Source of the DNA: Gaiellasilicea sp963791905
GTDB taxonomy: Bacteria > Actinomycetota > Thermoleophilia > Gaiellales > Gaiellaceae
Assembly (NCBI GenBank): GCA_963791905.1
Contig: CAWBTX010000005.1
Coordinates: 558,001 to 622,000 of the forward strand
Length of the DNA: 64,000 bases
Direction: 5' to 3'
Of the stretch, positions 44,720 to 53,781 are shown piece by piece. Below the pieces are notes generated by a model. The model saw only the letters and a program-made list of their open reading frames with translations, was not told the origin of the DNA and searched no databases. Position numbers and translations under genes: made by a program. The number at the start of each line of letters is the position of its first letter. The stretch's first letter is position 1.

Positions 44720-45886
44720 ATGAGCAGGAGGCTGGCGCTCACGCTGGCGGCATGTGGAGCTCTCGCGCTCGTGCCGCTGCTCACGGGGTTCAAGGCGCAG
44801 ACGGGCACGATCTACCTCGGCATGGACACGCCGCTCACCGGTCCGCAGGCGGTCGTCGGCCAGGGCGATCGCGAGGCCGTCGAGGCGCTCGTCGGCTACT
44901 GGAACTCGCGCGGCGGGATCAGAGGTCGCCGCGTCGTCGTCGACATGCTCGACAACGCGTCGAACCCATCGCAGGGAGTACAGAACGTGCAGCGGTTCGT
45001 CGGCGACTCGAAGTACGTCGGCATCCTCGGCTCCGGCAATGCCGCCGCGGCGGCCGCGACGGCGCCGCTCGCGACGACGGGCCAGATCCCGTTCATCGCG
45101 CTCTCGCCGCCGACGACGATCGTGGTTCCGGCGCGTCCGTTCGTGTACGTCGCGCTGCCGACGTCACGCCTCTACGCGTACAGCATGGCGCGCTATCTCC
45201 GACAGCAGGGCATCCGGCGCATCGCGCTAATGGGCGACAACGGCGGCTTCGGCCGCGACGGCGTTGCGCAGGCGCAGGCGCTCGCGCGCGCGTACGGCTT
45301 CGAGATCACGGAGAGTGTGATCTTCGCGCCGACGACGACCAGCTTCGCCGCCGAGTTGACCCAGATCAAGAACTCGAATGCACAGGCGCTCTGGCTGTGG
45401 ACGGTCACGCCGGCGGCGGCGACGATCGTGAAGGAGTTCCGCCAGCTCCAGCTCGGGCAGCGTCTCGTCCTGACCGGTGGCAACCTCGCGCCGCAGTTCC
45501 TGCAAGGCACCTGCCCCGACGTCAACGGGGCACTCGTGAACGGGTACCTCGGCAACGTCTGGGAATCGCTCCCGAGGAGCAATCCGAACCGCCAGCATGG
45601 ACAGCTGCTGGAGCGGCTCATGAAGCGCGACGTGTCGGTCTTCAACGTGGACGCCGCGACGGCGCTGTACGCGTTCAAGGCCGCGATCGAGCGCGGCGGC
45701 TTCACCCGCAGCGCGATCAACAGCGCCCTCGAGACGAAAATCCGCGGGCTGCCTACGCCGGGCGGACGTCTCTACTTCTCGAACAACAACCACAGCGGGA
45801 TCCAGCTGCCGAGCATGTGGGCGGGACGGATCGCGAACTGCAAGCCGCAGCCGCTGTTCGGGACGGCGTTCGCGAAGAAGAAGTAG
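44720..45886 (+). CDS. ABC transporter substrate-binding protein (LivK/Leu-binding type)
   Basis: A 388-residue periplasmic-binding protein of the branched-chain amino acid/aromatic acid class (type I fold). The N-terminus MSRRLALTLAACGALALVPL is a signal sequence. The core starts TIYLGMDTPLTGPQAVVGQG and has DREAVEALVGYWNSRGGIRG and VGILGSGNAAAAAATAPLAT. Later segments are RRIALMGDNGGFGRDGVAQA and FAAELTQIKNSNAQALWLW. GAAGGAGGA precedes ATG 44720. It opens a six-gene operon with a complete LIV-type importer and an acyl-CoA ligase. A carboxylate is a more likely ligand than leucine, but this is inferred from context. Confidence 0.92.
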   Translation: MSRRLALTLAACGALALVPLLTGFKAQTGTIYLGMDTPLTGPQAVVGQGDREAVEALVGYWNSRGGIRGRRVVVDMLDNASNPSQGVQNVQRFVGDSKYVGILGSGNAAAAAATAPLATTGQIPFIALSPPTTIVVPARPFVYVALPTSRLYAYSMARYLRQQGIRRIALMGDNGGFGRDGVAQAQALARAYGFEITESVIFAPTTTSFAAELTQIKNSNAQALWLWTVTPAAATIVKEFRQLQLGQRLVLTGGNLAPQFLQGTCPDVNGALVNGYLGNVWESLPRSNPNRQHGQLLERLMKRDVSVFNVDAATALYAFKAAIERGGFTRSAINSALETKIRGLPTPGGRLYFSNNNHSGIQLPSMWAGRIANCKPQPLFGTAFAKKK

Positions 45887-45897
45887 ACAAGCGGCCG

Positions 45898-46674
45898 GTG
45901 GCCGGGACAGCCTCGGCGTGCGAGGTCGACGGCGTCCGCAAGTCGTTCGGCGCGGTTCCGGCGGTCGACGGCGTCAGCACGCGCATCGAGCGCGGCTCGC
46001 TGACGTGCTTGATCGGCCCCAACGGCGCGGGCAAGTCGACGCTGCTCGGGTGCATCTCCGGCTTCGCGCGCGCCGACGCCGGCCGGGTGCTCGTCGACGG
46101 CGTCGATGTGACGCGGTGGAGCGCGCACCGGCGTGTGGGTGCCGGGCTCGGCACCGTCTTCCAGACGACGCGGGCTGTCGGCAGACTCGACGTGCTCGAA
46201 AACGCGATGATCGGCTGCCACCGGTGGACGCGGACGGGGGTCGTTGAGGGAATGCTCCGCCCGCCGTGGCAGTGGCGCGAGGAGAAGCGCGTGCGCGCGG
46301 CCGCGTACGAGGCGCTCGAACGCGTCGGCCTCGCCGGGCGCGCCGGCGTACCCGCGGCGTCCCTCCCACTCGGCCAGCTCCGCCTGCTCGCCGTCGCGCG
46401 TGCACTCGCGCAGCAGCCGGAAGTGTTGCTTCTCGACGAGCCCGCGGCCGGACTGCGCGCCGCCGAGAAGGAGCAGCTCGTGGCGGCGTTCAGCGATCTG
46501 AAACGAAGCGGCCTGACGCAGGTGCTCGTCGAGCACGACATGCAGTTCGTCGGCTCGCTCGCCGACCGCGTGATCGTGCTCGACCGCGGCCGGGTGATCG
46601 CCGACGGCACGCCGGCCGAGGTGCGCGAGAATCCCCAGGTGGTCGAGGCGTACCTCGGGTCGGCGACGCTGTGA
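45898..46674 (+). CDS. ABC transporter ATPase (LivG type)
   Basis: A 258-residue ATPase. Walker A is LIGPNGAGKSTLLGCISGF, Walker B is VLLLDEPAAGLRAAEKEQL and the H-loop is LVEHDMQFV. The ABC signature is unusual: PLGQLRLLAVARAL has PLGQ where LSxGQ is expected. The long insert VVEGMLRPPWQWREEKRV is typical of LivG. It starts at GTG 45898, eleven bases after the binding-protein stop; its stop overlaps the LivF start. The degenerate signature may reduce activity in one of the two ATP sites. Confidence 0.9.
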   Translation: MAGTASACEVDGVRKSFGAVPAVDGVSTRIERGSLTCLIGPNGAGKSTLLGCISGFARADAGRVLVDGVDVTRWSAHRRVGAGLGTVFQTTRAVGRLDVLENAMIGCHRWTRTGVVEGMLRPPWQWREEKRVRAAAYEALERVGLAGRAGVPAASLPLGQLRLLAVARALAQQPEVLLLDEPAAGLRAAEKEQLVAAFSDLKRSGLTQVLVEHDMQFVGSLADRVIVLDRGRVIADGTPAEVRENPQVVEAYLGSATL

Positions 46675-47438
46675 CCGCTCTGCTCGAGGTCGACAAGCTC
46701 GTCGTCCGCTACGGAGAGGCGGTCGCAGTCGACAACGTGTCGCTCCACGTCGGCGCCGGCGAGCGCGTAGCGCTGATCGGGCCGAACGGCGCCGGCAAGA
46801 GCTCGCTGCTGAACGCCGTTTGCGGCGTCGTGCGAACGGCGGGCGGGAGCGTGCGTGTCGACGGGGACGACATCACCGGAGGCGCGCCCGCGGCAGTCGT
46901 TCGACATGGCGTCAGCCAGGTGCCGGAAGGGCGGCACGTCTTCGCGTCGCTGCCGGTGGAGGCCAACCTGCTGCTCGGTGCGTACGGCCGCTTCTTCAGC
47001 CTCGAGGTCGTGTCGTCCACGGTCCGCTACCTGCGGCGGAAGGGGGCGATCCGCGAGCGGCTCGACCGCGTGTACGGGCTGCTGCCCAAGCTGCACGAGC
47101 TCCGCGACCGGCCGGCCGGGAACACGTCGGGCGGCGAACAACAGATGGTGGCGATCGGGCGCGCGCTGATGGCGGAGCCGCGTGTGCTCGCGATCGACGA
47201 GCTCTCGCTCGGGCTCGCGCCGCTCATCGTCGACCAGCTCGCGGAGTTCCTCGTGCGTCTGAACGAGGAGGAAGGCGTGGCGGTGCTGCTCGTCGACCAG
47301 AGCGCGCTGCTCGCGTTCTCACTCTGCGAGCGGGCGTACGTGCTCGAGGCGGCACGCGTTGCCCTCGAGGGCGCCAGCGCCGAGCTGCGCGAGCGCCCGG
47401 AGGTGCGCCGGGCGTACCTCGGGAGCGGCGCACGATGA
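46671..47438 (+). CDS. ABC transporter ATPase (LivF type)
   Basis: A 255-residue ATPase. Walker A is LIGPNGAGKSSLLNAVCGV, the Q-loop region is GVSQVPEGRHVFASLPVEAN, the signature is NTSGGEQQMVAIGRALM and Walker B is VLAIDELSLGLAPLIV. The H-loop histidine position reads LLVDQSALLAF, so glutamine stands where LivF proteins usually also have a Q; this is normal for the family. GTG 46671 overlaps the LivG stop and the gene end overlaps LivH. It pairs with LivG to energise the importer. Confidence 0.92.
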   Translation: MTALLEVDKLVVRYGEAVAVDNVSLHVGAGERVALIGPNGAGKSSLLNAVCGVVRTAGGSVRVDGDDITGGAPAAVVRHGVSQVPEGRHVFASLPVEANLLLGAYGRFFSLEVVSSTVRYLRRKGAIRERLDRVYGLLPKLHELRDRPAGNTSGGEQQMVAIGRALMAEPRVLAIDELSLGLAPLIVDQLAEFLVRLNEEEGVAVLLVDQSALLAFSLCERAYVLEAARVALEGASAELRERPEVRRAYLGSGAR

Positions 47439-48283
47439 CGACGTTCCTGCAGCTCGTCGTCGTCGGCATATCCACCGGCTCCGTCTTCGGCATCGTCGGG
47501 ATCGCGCTCGTCCTCATCTACCGCACAACCGGGATCGTCAACTTCGCGCAGGGCGTGTTCGTGGTGGTTGGCGGCATGCTCACGTTCCAGCTCGTCGAGC
47601 GCATGCCGCTACTGCCGGCGGTCCTCGTGGCCGTGCTGCTGACCGCGGTGCTCGGGACGATCGTCGCCGTGATCGCCGTCGGCATTCGCGGTCGGACGAC
47701 GCACCTCGCGAGCCTCGTTATCACGGTTGGGATCGCGTTGACCGCAGAGGCGATTCTGCTTGCGACGTTCGGCGAGGTGCCGCGGTCGTATCGGGGCGTG
47801 TCGGAGCACGCTTGGGACGTGGGCGGCGTGCTCATCCAGCCGCAGTATTTGTTGATCACGGGCGTCGCGCTGGCAGCGGCGGCGGCGCTGACGTTCTTCC
47901 TCCGCCGGACGATCGTCGGGCAGGCACTCGTTGCGTCGGCCGACTCGCCCCGCGCAGCCGAGCTCGTCGGCTTGAACGTCCGCTCGATCGCGATCATCGC
48001 CTTCGCGATCGCCGGCGGGCTGTGCGCGCTCGGCGGCGCCCTGCTCGCGCCGACGGTGCCGGTCGTCTACAACGCCGATCTCGCGCTGACGATCAACGGC
48101 TTCGCCGCCGCTGTGTTCGGCGGCCTCACCTCGATCCGGCTCGCGCTGGTGGGCGGGTACGCGCTGGGCATCGTCGAGCAGCTCGTGGTCGGCTACGTCG
48201 ACCCCCAGTACAACCTGACCATTGCGCTCGTCGTGATGCTTCTTCTGATCGGTTGGCGCTCGCGCAAGGAGCTCGCGGTATGA
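47435..48283 (+). CDS. ABC transporter permease (LivH type)
   Basis: A 282-residue inner-membrane permease with about eight hydrophobic segments. Typical LivH features are LVVVGISTGSVFGIVGIALV at the N-terminus and YRTTGIVNFAQGVFVVVGGM. The cytoplasmic coupling region is TIVGQALVASADSPRAAELV, followed by GLNVRSIAIIAFAIAGGLCA. Start and stop overlap the flanking genes by four bases each. It forms the channel with LivM. Confidence 0.93.
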   Translation: MTTFLQLVVVGISTGSVFGIVGIALVLIYRTTGIVNFAQGVFVVVGGMLTFQLVERMPLLPAVLVAVLLTAVLGTIVAVIAVGIRGRTTHLASLVITVGIALTAEAILLATFGEVPRSYRGVSEHAWDVGGVLIQPQYLLITGVALAAAAALTFFLRRTIVGQALVASADSPRAAELVGLNVRSIAIIAFAIAGGLCALGGALLAPTVPVVYNADLALTINGFAAAVFGGLTSIRLALVGGYALGIVEQLVVGYVDPQYNLTIALVVMLLLIGWRSRKELAV

Positions 48284-49344
48284 GCGCGGCAGTGCGGCTC
48301 GCGGCAATCGCCGCCGGCGGCGTGTTCGCGTGCTGGCTCGCCTTCCAGCTCTCGCCGCTCGACCTCGGGCTCTACGACCGCATGGGCCTCTACACGCTCG
48401 TCACGATCGGGCTCACGCTGCTGATGGGCTTCGCCGGCCAGGTCTCGCTCGGCCAGGGCGCATTCTTTCTGATCGGGGCGTACACGGCCGGCCTGCTGAC
48501 CGTCGGCCTCGATCCGGACACGCGCCTCGTCGACCCAGGAGCAGGCATCGCGCCGCTCGCGGCCTTGCTCGCCGCGCCCATCGTGACCGCTGTCGTCGCC
48601 GCCGCGATCGGCGTGCCGCTCCTACGCCTGCGCGGCCACTACCTCGCGTTCGCGACTCTCGCCTTCCATCTGATCATGGCGTCGCTTCTCTACGCGCAGG
48701 ACCGCTTTACCGGCGGGCAGTACGGGGTCACGGTCGCGAAGCCGCTCGAGGTCTTCGGTCACACGATCAGCGGCGCGACCCACGCGGCCGTCGTGTGGGG
48801 GATCGTCGCGCTTGCTCTGCTCCTCTCGTCGAACCTCGTGCGCTCGCGCGCGGGACGCGCCCTGCAGGCAATCGCCGAGAACGAGGCAGCGGCCGCTGCC
48901 GCGGGGATCAACGTCGCCACCTACAAGCTGCGGCTGTTCGTGCTCGCGGCCGCCCTCGCCGGTCTCGCCGGCGGCCTGTTCGTGTTCTTCGCGCAGTTCG
49001 TCGGGCCGGAGGACTTCACAATCGTGCTCAGCCTCCAGTTCGTGGTCATGGTCGCGGTCGGCGGCCTCGGCAACGTCTACGGCGCCGTCGTCGGCACCGT
49101 CTCGATCCTGTGGCTCGAGCACAAGCTGCGCGACGTCGGCACAACGCAAGACTCGCTGCTGGGCTGGGACCTTCCGCCGCAGGCGCCGAACGTGCTCTCG
49201 CTCGGCGTCCTCGGCGTCATCCTGATCGCCGTCATGCTGTTCTTCCCGAACGGGCTGCTGCCGGCGCTGCTCGGCTCGGCGCGACGGGCGCGGCGGCTCG
49301 TGCGGCCGCGGCCGCGTGCGGTGTCGGCCCCGAAACCGCGCTAG
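48280..49344 (+). CDS. ABC transporter permease (LivM type)
   Basis: A 354-residue inner-membrane permease with about nine hydrophobic segments. The LivM block is LLMGFAGQVSLGQGAFFLIG and the substrate/coupling region is LRGHYLAFATLAFHLIMASL. The coupling helix part is RSRAGRALQAIAENEAAAAA, then AGINVATYKLRLFVLAAALA. It ends with a basic tail (RRARRLVRPRPRA). The stop touches the ligase start (TAGATG), so the ligase is translationally linked to the importer. Confidence 0.93.
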   Translation: MSAAVRLAAIAAGGVFACWLAFQLSPLDLGLYDRMGLYTLVTIGLTLLMGFAGQVSLGQGAFFLIGAYTAGLLTVGLDPDTRLVDPGAGIAPLAALLAAPIVTAVVAAAIGVPLLRLRGHYLAFATLAFHLIMASLLYAQDRFTGGQYGVTVAKPLEVFGHTISGATHAAVVWGIVALALLLSSNLVRSRAGRALQAIAENEAAAAAAGINVATYKLRLFVLAAALAGLAGGLFVFFAQFVGPEDFTIVLSLQFVVMVAVGGLGNVYGAVVGTVSILWLEHKLRDVGTTQDSLLGWDLPPQAPNVLSLGVLGVILIAVMLFFPNGLLPALLGSARRARRLVRPRPRAVSAPKPR

Positions 49345-50745
49345 ATGAACCTCGGGCAGATCCTTACCGACTGCGCCGCCCGGGACGGCGAGCGGCCGGC
49401 GCTGTCGTTCGAGGGGCGGCCCACGTCGTATGCGGAGCTCGAGCACCGCGCGGCCGTCGCCGCGCACGTGCTGCGCGAGCGCGGCGTGCGGCCGGGCGAC
49501 CGGGTCGCCGTGAAGCTCCCGAACGCGCCCGGGTGTGTCGCCGCGTACTTCGGCGCGCTGCGGCTCGGCGCGATTCTCGTTCCGCTCAACGTGCTGCTGG
49601 CGCCGCCGGAGGTCGAGGAGCGCCTGCGGGCGGCGACGCCGGTCACGCTCGTCGACGAGGAGCTGCCGGTGGACGGCGAGGCGGAGTTCGAGATCGCGGT
49701 GCGCGCGGACTCCGATCCGGCCGTCATCCTTTTCACCTCCGGCACGGAGGGCCGCTCGAAGGGCGCGGTGCTCACGCACGGCAGCATCGGCGCTGCCGCG
49801 CGCAACGCGGCGGAAGCGCTCGCACTCACGGAGGACGACGTCGTGCTCGGGGCCGCGCCGTTCTCGCACGTGCTCGGCCTGACGACGGGCGTCGTCTCGA
49901 CGCTGCTGGCCGGAGCGGCCGTGGCGGTCGTGAAGCGGTTCGACGCGGAGCGGACGCTCGCCACGATGACGCACACGGGCACCACCATCCTGCTCGGCGT
50001 GCCGACGATGTGCATCGCCCTGTGCCAGGCTGCGCGCCGCGGCGGCGAGCTGCCGCCCATTCGGGTCGCTCACGTCGGCGGCTCCGCGGTGCCGGTCGAG
50101 GTCACTCACGACTTCGAGCGGATCTTCGGCGGCAAGGTCTACGAGGGCTACGGGCTGACGGAGATGAGCGGCATCGCCACGACGTTCAGCGCCGGGCAGC
50201 GGCGCAAGCCGGGCTCGGTGGGGATGCCGCTCGGCGGCACCGAGATGCGGATTCGCGAACCGGACGCCCGAGGCGTCGGCGAGGTCCAGTTCCGCGGGCC
50301 CTCGGTCGTTCCCGGCTACTGGAACGACCCCGGGGCCACCGCCGCCGCGATCGACGCCGAGGGCTGGCTCGCCACCGGCGACATGGGGTACGTCGACGAG
50401 GACGGCTACCTCTTCCTTGTCGACCGCAAGAAGGAGCTGATCATCCGCGGCGGGTACAACGTTTACCCTCGCGAGGTCGAGGAGGTGCTGTACGCCCACC
50501 CGGACGTACTCGAGGCAGCCGTTGTCGGCGTGCCCGACGAGTCGCTCGGCGAGGAAGTTGCGGCGGTCGTCGTGCGCCGCCCCGGCGCGACGGTGGGCGC
50601 CGACGAGCTGCAGGCGTGGGCCAAGGCGCGTGTCGCTGCCTACAAGTACCCGCGCCGGATCGTCTTCGTCGGCGAGCTCCCGAAGGGACCGACCGGGAAG
50701 ATCCTGAAGCGGGCAATCGACCGCGAAGGGCTCCTCGCCGGCTGA
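49345..50745 (+). CDS. AMP-forming acyl-CoA synthetase/ligase
   Basis: A 466-residue enzyme of the ANL superfamily that activates a carboxylate to its CoA thioester through an acyl-adenylate. The ATP-binding P-loop is VILFTSGTEGRSKGAVLTHG. Further core motifs are VYEGYGLTEMSG, GWLATGDMGYVDEDGYLFLV, DRKKELIIRGGYNVYPREVE and the catalytic-lysine region LPKGPTGKILKRAI. It starts directly after the LivM stop, so uptake and activation of the same substrate are likely. Its size is near that of short 4-coumarate or medium-chain ligases. The substrate cannot be read from the sequence. Confidence 0.93.
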   Translation: MNLGQILTDCAARDGERPALSFEGRPTSYAELEHRAAVAAHVLRERGVRPGDRVAVKLPNAPGCVAAYFGALRLGAILVPLNVLLAPPEVEERLRAATPVTLVDEELPVDGEAEFEIAVRADSDPAVILFTSGTEGRSKGAVLTHGSIGAAARNAAEALALTEDDVVLGAAPFSHVLGLTTGVVSTLLAGAAVAVVKRFDAERTLATMTHTGTTILLGVPTMCIALCQAARRGGELPPIRVAHVGGSAVPVEVTHDFERIFGGKVYEGYGLTEMSGIATTFSAGQRRKPGSVGMPLGGTEMRIREPDARGVGEVQFRGPSVVPGYWNDPGATAAAIDAEGWLATGDMGYVDEDGYLFLVDRKKELIIRGGYNVYPREVEEVLYAHPDVLEAAVVGVPDESLGEEVAAVVVRRPGATVGADELQAWAKARVAAYKYPRRIVFVGELPKGPTGKILKRAIDREGLLAG

Positions 50746-50884
50746 CCCTCAGGAACGGGAACGGCTGCAGCGCGCCGACCGTCACTCAATGGGTTGGCGC
50801 TTCAGCGAAATGGCTGCAAACGCCGTACTCCCTCGATTCGGAACCCGTTCGCAGGAACCTGTTCATGACGCGCCCCCGCTACTG

Positions 50885-50911
50885 AAAAGGCCCGTTTGCG
50901 GACCTTTCTTT
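50885..50911 (+). terminator. Terminator-like hairpin downstream of the acyl-CoA ligase
   Basis: AAAGGCCCG and CGGACCTTT pair with one mismatch around loop TTTG, and CTTTC follows. A-rich and T-rich ends give a bidirectional look. It lies 140 bases after the ligase stop. Confidence 0.5.
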
Positions 50912-51032
50912 CGCAGGTTCAAGTCGCAGGGTGCTAGGCCGGCGGCGAGCTTCAGCGGGTTGTGCGGGCGCACCGACGTCCGGCTCGTGGCCGGGCTTGG
51001 GCGAGCACCAAGACGGAATCCGCATCTCGGCG

Positions 51033-51038
51033 TATCGT
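51033..51038 (+). promoter_or_regulatory. Putative -10 element (TATCGT), leaderless promoter of the LuxR gene
   Basis: TATCGT is followed by seven bases and GTG 51046. No ribosome-binding site is visible, and the arrangement equals that at the DmdA-like, tetR, SRPBCC and padR genes. Confidence 0.45.
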
Positions 51039-51045
51039 CCAACCG

Positions 51046-52671
51046 GTGGCCGTTCCTGATCGGGAAGAGCGTTCACGCGGTTCGTTTGAACGTCGGATGT
51101 GGAGTGAGGCGTTCGACGAGCTGTCGGCGGCTCGTGATGACGGACGCTTCGACGGCGAGGATCTCGAGCACCTGGCCGTTGCCGCGTACATGGTCGGGAG
51201 AGACGATGCTTGCGAGGACGCGTGGCTCGCTGCTCACCAGGTGTGGTTGCATCGCGGTGACGCGCCGCGCGCGGCGCGCTGCGCCTTTTGGCAGGCGCTC
51301 GGGCTGTTCTTCCGCGGCGACCTGGCTCCGGCGATGGGCTGGGTCGCCCGCGGGGGCCGCCTACTGGAGGAGAGCCGTGGCGACAGTGTCGAGCATGCGT
51401 GGATGCGGATGCTCAGCGCATTGCCGCGCCTGTTCGAGGGAGACGCAGATGTGGCTGCCTTCATGGAGGCGGGGGAGATCGCAGAGCGCCTTGCGGATCC
51501 GGACGCGTCGATGTTCGCTCGCCTCGGCCGTGGCTATTCGTTGATCCTTCAGGGCCGAGTCCAGGAGGGCAAGGCGCTCCTGGATGAGGTGATGGTGGCC
51601 GTCACTGCAGACGAAGTGACCCCGATGCTGGCCGGGATCGCCTACTGCCAGGTGATCAGCCTGTGCCAGGCCGTGTTCGATCTCCGTCGCGCGAGGGAGT
51701 GGACGGAGGCGCTCACCCGATGGTGTGAGTCACAGCCCGACATCGTCCCGTTCAGAGGCAACTGTCTCGTCCACCGCTGCGAGATCTTCCAGCTGCAAGG
51801 CGCGTGGACCGACGCCGAGGAATCGGCACGCCGAGCGTGCGACTGGCTCTCTGGCCCTCCCGCCTGGGATGTGCTCGGGTCGGCCTACTACCAGCTGGCC
51901 GAGATCCAGCGGCTGCGGGGCGAGCTCGAGGAGGCAGAGGAGTCCTACCGCCAGGCCAGCCTCGCGGGCCGCGATGTGGAGCCGGGGATGTCGCTGCTCC
52001 GCTTGGCGCAGGGGAGGGTCGATCTCGCGTTGCCGGCCATGAGGCGCGCGCTCGAGGAGGAGCAGGATCCGGTCGTTCGGGCACGGCTCCTACCCGCCTG
52101 CGTCGAGGTGTTGCTCGAAGCCGACGATGTCGGAAGCGCGCGGGCGGCCGCCGATGAGCTTGCTGCTGTCGCGGCGCGGCTCGAGGCCGCGCATCTCAAC
52201 GCGCTTGCCATTGAGGCGTCCGGTGCCGTCCTGCTGGCTGAAGGTGATCCACGTGCAGCGCTGGCAATGCTCCGTGGAGCACATCGCTCGTGGCGCGACC
52301 TCGACGCGCCGCATCAGGCGGCGCGTGTCCGGCTGCAGATCGGTCTCGCCTGCCGGGAGCTCGGCGATCGAGCGAGCGCCGAGCTCGAGTTCGAGGGCGC
52401 ACGCAACGTGTTCGAGCAGCTGGGCGCCGATCCGGACCTCGCGCGGCTTGCTCGCCTTGCCGGGGCGCCGAGGCCGGGAGGACTGAGCCGGCGCGAGTGC
52501 GAGGTGCTCACGCTCGTGGCCGTGGGCAAGACCAATCGCGCGATCGCAACGGAGCTCGTCATCAGCGAGAAGACGGTCGCGCGACACGTCAGCAACATCT
52601 TCACGAAGCTCAGGCTCTCATCACGGGCCGAGGCCACCGCGTACGCCTTCAAGCACGGCCTCGCGCGGTAG
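51046..52671 (+). CDS. LuxR-family regulator with TPR-like repeats
   Basis: A 541-residue regulator. About residues 15-440 are helical repeats of TPR character, for example YYQLAEIQRLRGELEEAEES and VRLQIGLACRELGDRASAEL. The C-terminal LuxR helix-turn-helix is LSRRECEVLTLVAVGKTNRA, IATELVISEKTVARHVSNIF and TKLRLSSRAEA. It lacks the AAA ATPase domain of MalT-like relatives. GTG 51046 is chosen from the promoter spacing; an ATG near 51097 is the alternative. The methyltransferase, SRPBCC and monooxygenase genes downstream are plausible targets, without direct evidence. Confidence 0.88.
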   Translation: MAVPDREERSRGSFERRMWSEAFDELSAARDDGRFDGEDLEHLAVAAYMVGRDDACEDAWLAAHQVWLHRGDAPRAARCAFWQALGLFFRGDLAPAMGWVARGGRLLEESRGDSVEHAWMRMLSALPRLFEGDADVAAFMEAGEIAERLADPDASMFARLGRGYSLILQGRVQEGKALLDEVMVAVTADEVTPMLAGIAYCQVISLCQAVFDLRRAREWTEALTRWCESQPDIVPFRGNCLVHRCEIFQLQGAWTDAEESARRACDWLSGPPAWDVLGSAYYQLAEIQRLRGELEEAEESYRQASLAGRDVEPGMSLLRLAQGRVDLALPAMRRALEEEQDPVVRARLLPACVEVLLEADDVGSARAAADELAAVAARLEAAHLNALAIEASGAVLLAEGDPRAALAMLRGAHRSWRDLDAPHQAARVRLQIGLACRELGDRASAELEFEGARNVFEQLGADPDLARLARLAGAPRPGGLSRRECEVLTLVAVGKTNRAIATELVISEKTVARHVSNIFTKLRLSSRAEATAYAFKHGLAR

Positions 52672-52791
52672 CGCCCCCGCTACACAGAACTACCCATGTT
52701 GCGTGATGACCGAATGGGTCGTTCGCCCGAAGTCCGAGTACGCCCGCGCTTCTACGGTCAGGCGAAATCCGCGACTGCAAGGGAGGACACG

Positions 52792-53646
52792 ATGACCACG
52801 AGCGCGAGTGAAGCAACGAAGACGGATGAGCAGGTCGCACCGCCCGAGGCATGGGACGCCATCGCCGAGGGGTACGACCGGTACGTTGCTCCACAGGAAG
52901 CTGAGCTTGCGCACGAGGCGCTCCGACTCGTCGCGCTCGAGCCGGGCGAGAGGTTCCTCGACGTCGCGGCCGGGACGGGCGGACTCGGCCTACCGGCTGC
53001 ACGACTGGGAGCAGAGGTGCTCGCCACCGATTGGTCGCACGCGATGATCGAGGCTTTCGGGGCTCGCTTGCGCGAGGAAGGGCTGACCAACGCGGAGGGA
53101 CGCGTGATGGACTGTCACGCGCTCGATCTCCCCGGCGACAGCTTCGACGTCACGGCATCGCAGTTCGGGGTCATGCTCGTGCCAGACCAGCCACGCGCGC
53201 TCCGCGAGATGGTGCGGGTGACCAAGCCCGGCGGGCGCGTGCTCGTGATCGCCTACGGCGCCCCGGCCGAGCTCGAGTTCCTGCAGCTCTTCATCGGTGC
53301 GTTGTCGGCCGTCGCCCCAGAGTTCCCCGGCCTCCCCGATGACCCGCCGCCGCTCGAGTTCCAGGTGTCCGATCCCGAAGTCCTGCATCGGCGGTTGACC
53401 GATGCAGGGCTCAAGGACGTGCGCGTCGAGCGAACGGCCGAGCGGCCGGCGTTCGGTTCGGGCCAGGAGATGTGGGACTGGGTGCTGAACGGCAATCCGA
53501 TCCCCGGCATGCTCGTCGCAGATCTCACCGAGGACCAGCGGGTCCGGCTCCGCCAGGTCCTCGACGGCATGCTTCGCGAGCGCGCCGGCAGCGACGGACG
53601 AGCCGTCCTCGCCAACGCCGTCAACATCGGCGTCGGAACGAAGTGA
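52792..53646 (+). CDS. Class I SAM-dependent methyltransferase
   Basis: A 284-residue methyltransferase of the UbiE/Methyltransf_11 type. AWDAIAEGYDRYVAPQEAEL leads into the SAM motif ERFLDVAAGTGGLGLPAARL, followed by VLATDWSHAMIEAF and RVMDCHALDLPGDSFDVTAS. The strand block MVRVTKPGGRVLVIAYGAP is also typical. The ATG at 52792 has AAGGGAGG about eight bases before it, while earlier in-frame starts lack one. TACGGT at 52753-52758 may be its -10 element. A small-molecule acceptor is likely but unknown. Confidence 0.87.
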   Translation: MTTSASEATKTDEQVAPPEAWDAIAEGYDRYVAPQEAELAHEALRLVALEPGERFLDVAAGTGGLGLPAARLGAEVLATDWSHAMIEAFGARLREEGLTNAEGRVMDCHALDLPGDSFDVTASQFGVMLVPDQPRALREMVRVTKPGGRVLVIAYGAPAELEFLQLFIGALSAVAPEFPGLPDDPPPLEFQVSDPEVLHRRLTDAGLKDVRVERTAERPAFGSGQEMWDWVLNGNPIPGMLVADLTEDQRVRLRQVLDGMLRERAGSDGRAVLANAVNIGVGTK

Positions 53647-53781
53647 AGCCCACGACGACGATCGCATCGCCTCGGCGTACCTCAGAGGTTTCGTCGCAAG
53701 CACGTACACGCTCGCATGCAGCCCCACAGCGAGAAGCACTGAGACGGCGCCTGCACTCCTGCGCACGCGCCGCCCACGGCC

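Larger units (their letters stand above)
50746..51045. other. Intergenic region between the importer/ligase operon and the LuxR gene
   Basis: These 300 bases hold a terminator-like hairpin at 50886-50907 (annotated separately) and the LuxR promoter at the end. The sequence is less GC-biased than coding DNA. A stretch near 50910-50935 resembles part of a tRNA T arm but has no matching stem. No further gene is seen. Confidence 0.5.

Noticed and set aside
50905..50945. Possible tRNA remnant or integration site, because GCAGGTTCAAGTC resembles a T arm.
   Set aside because: The bases after it do not pair to close the arm, there is no acceptor or anticodon stem, and no integrase or mobile gene is present.
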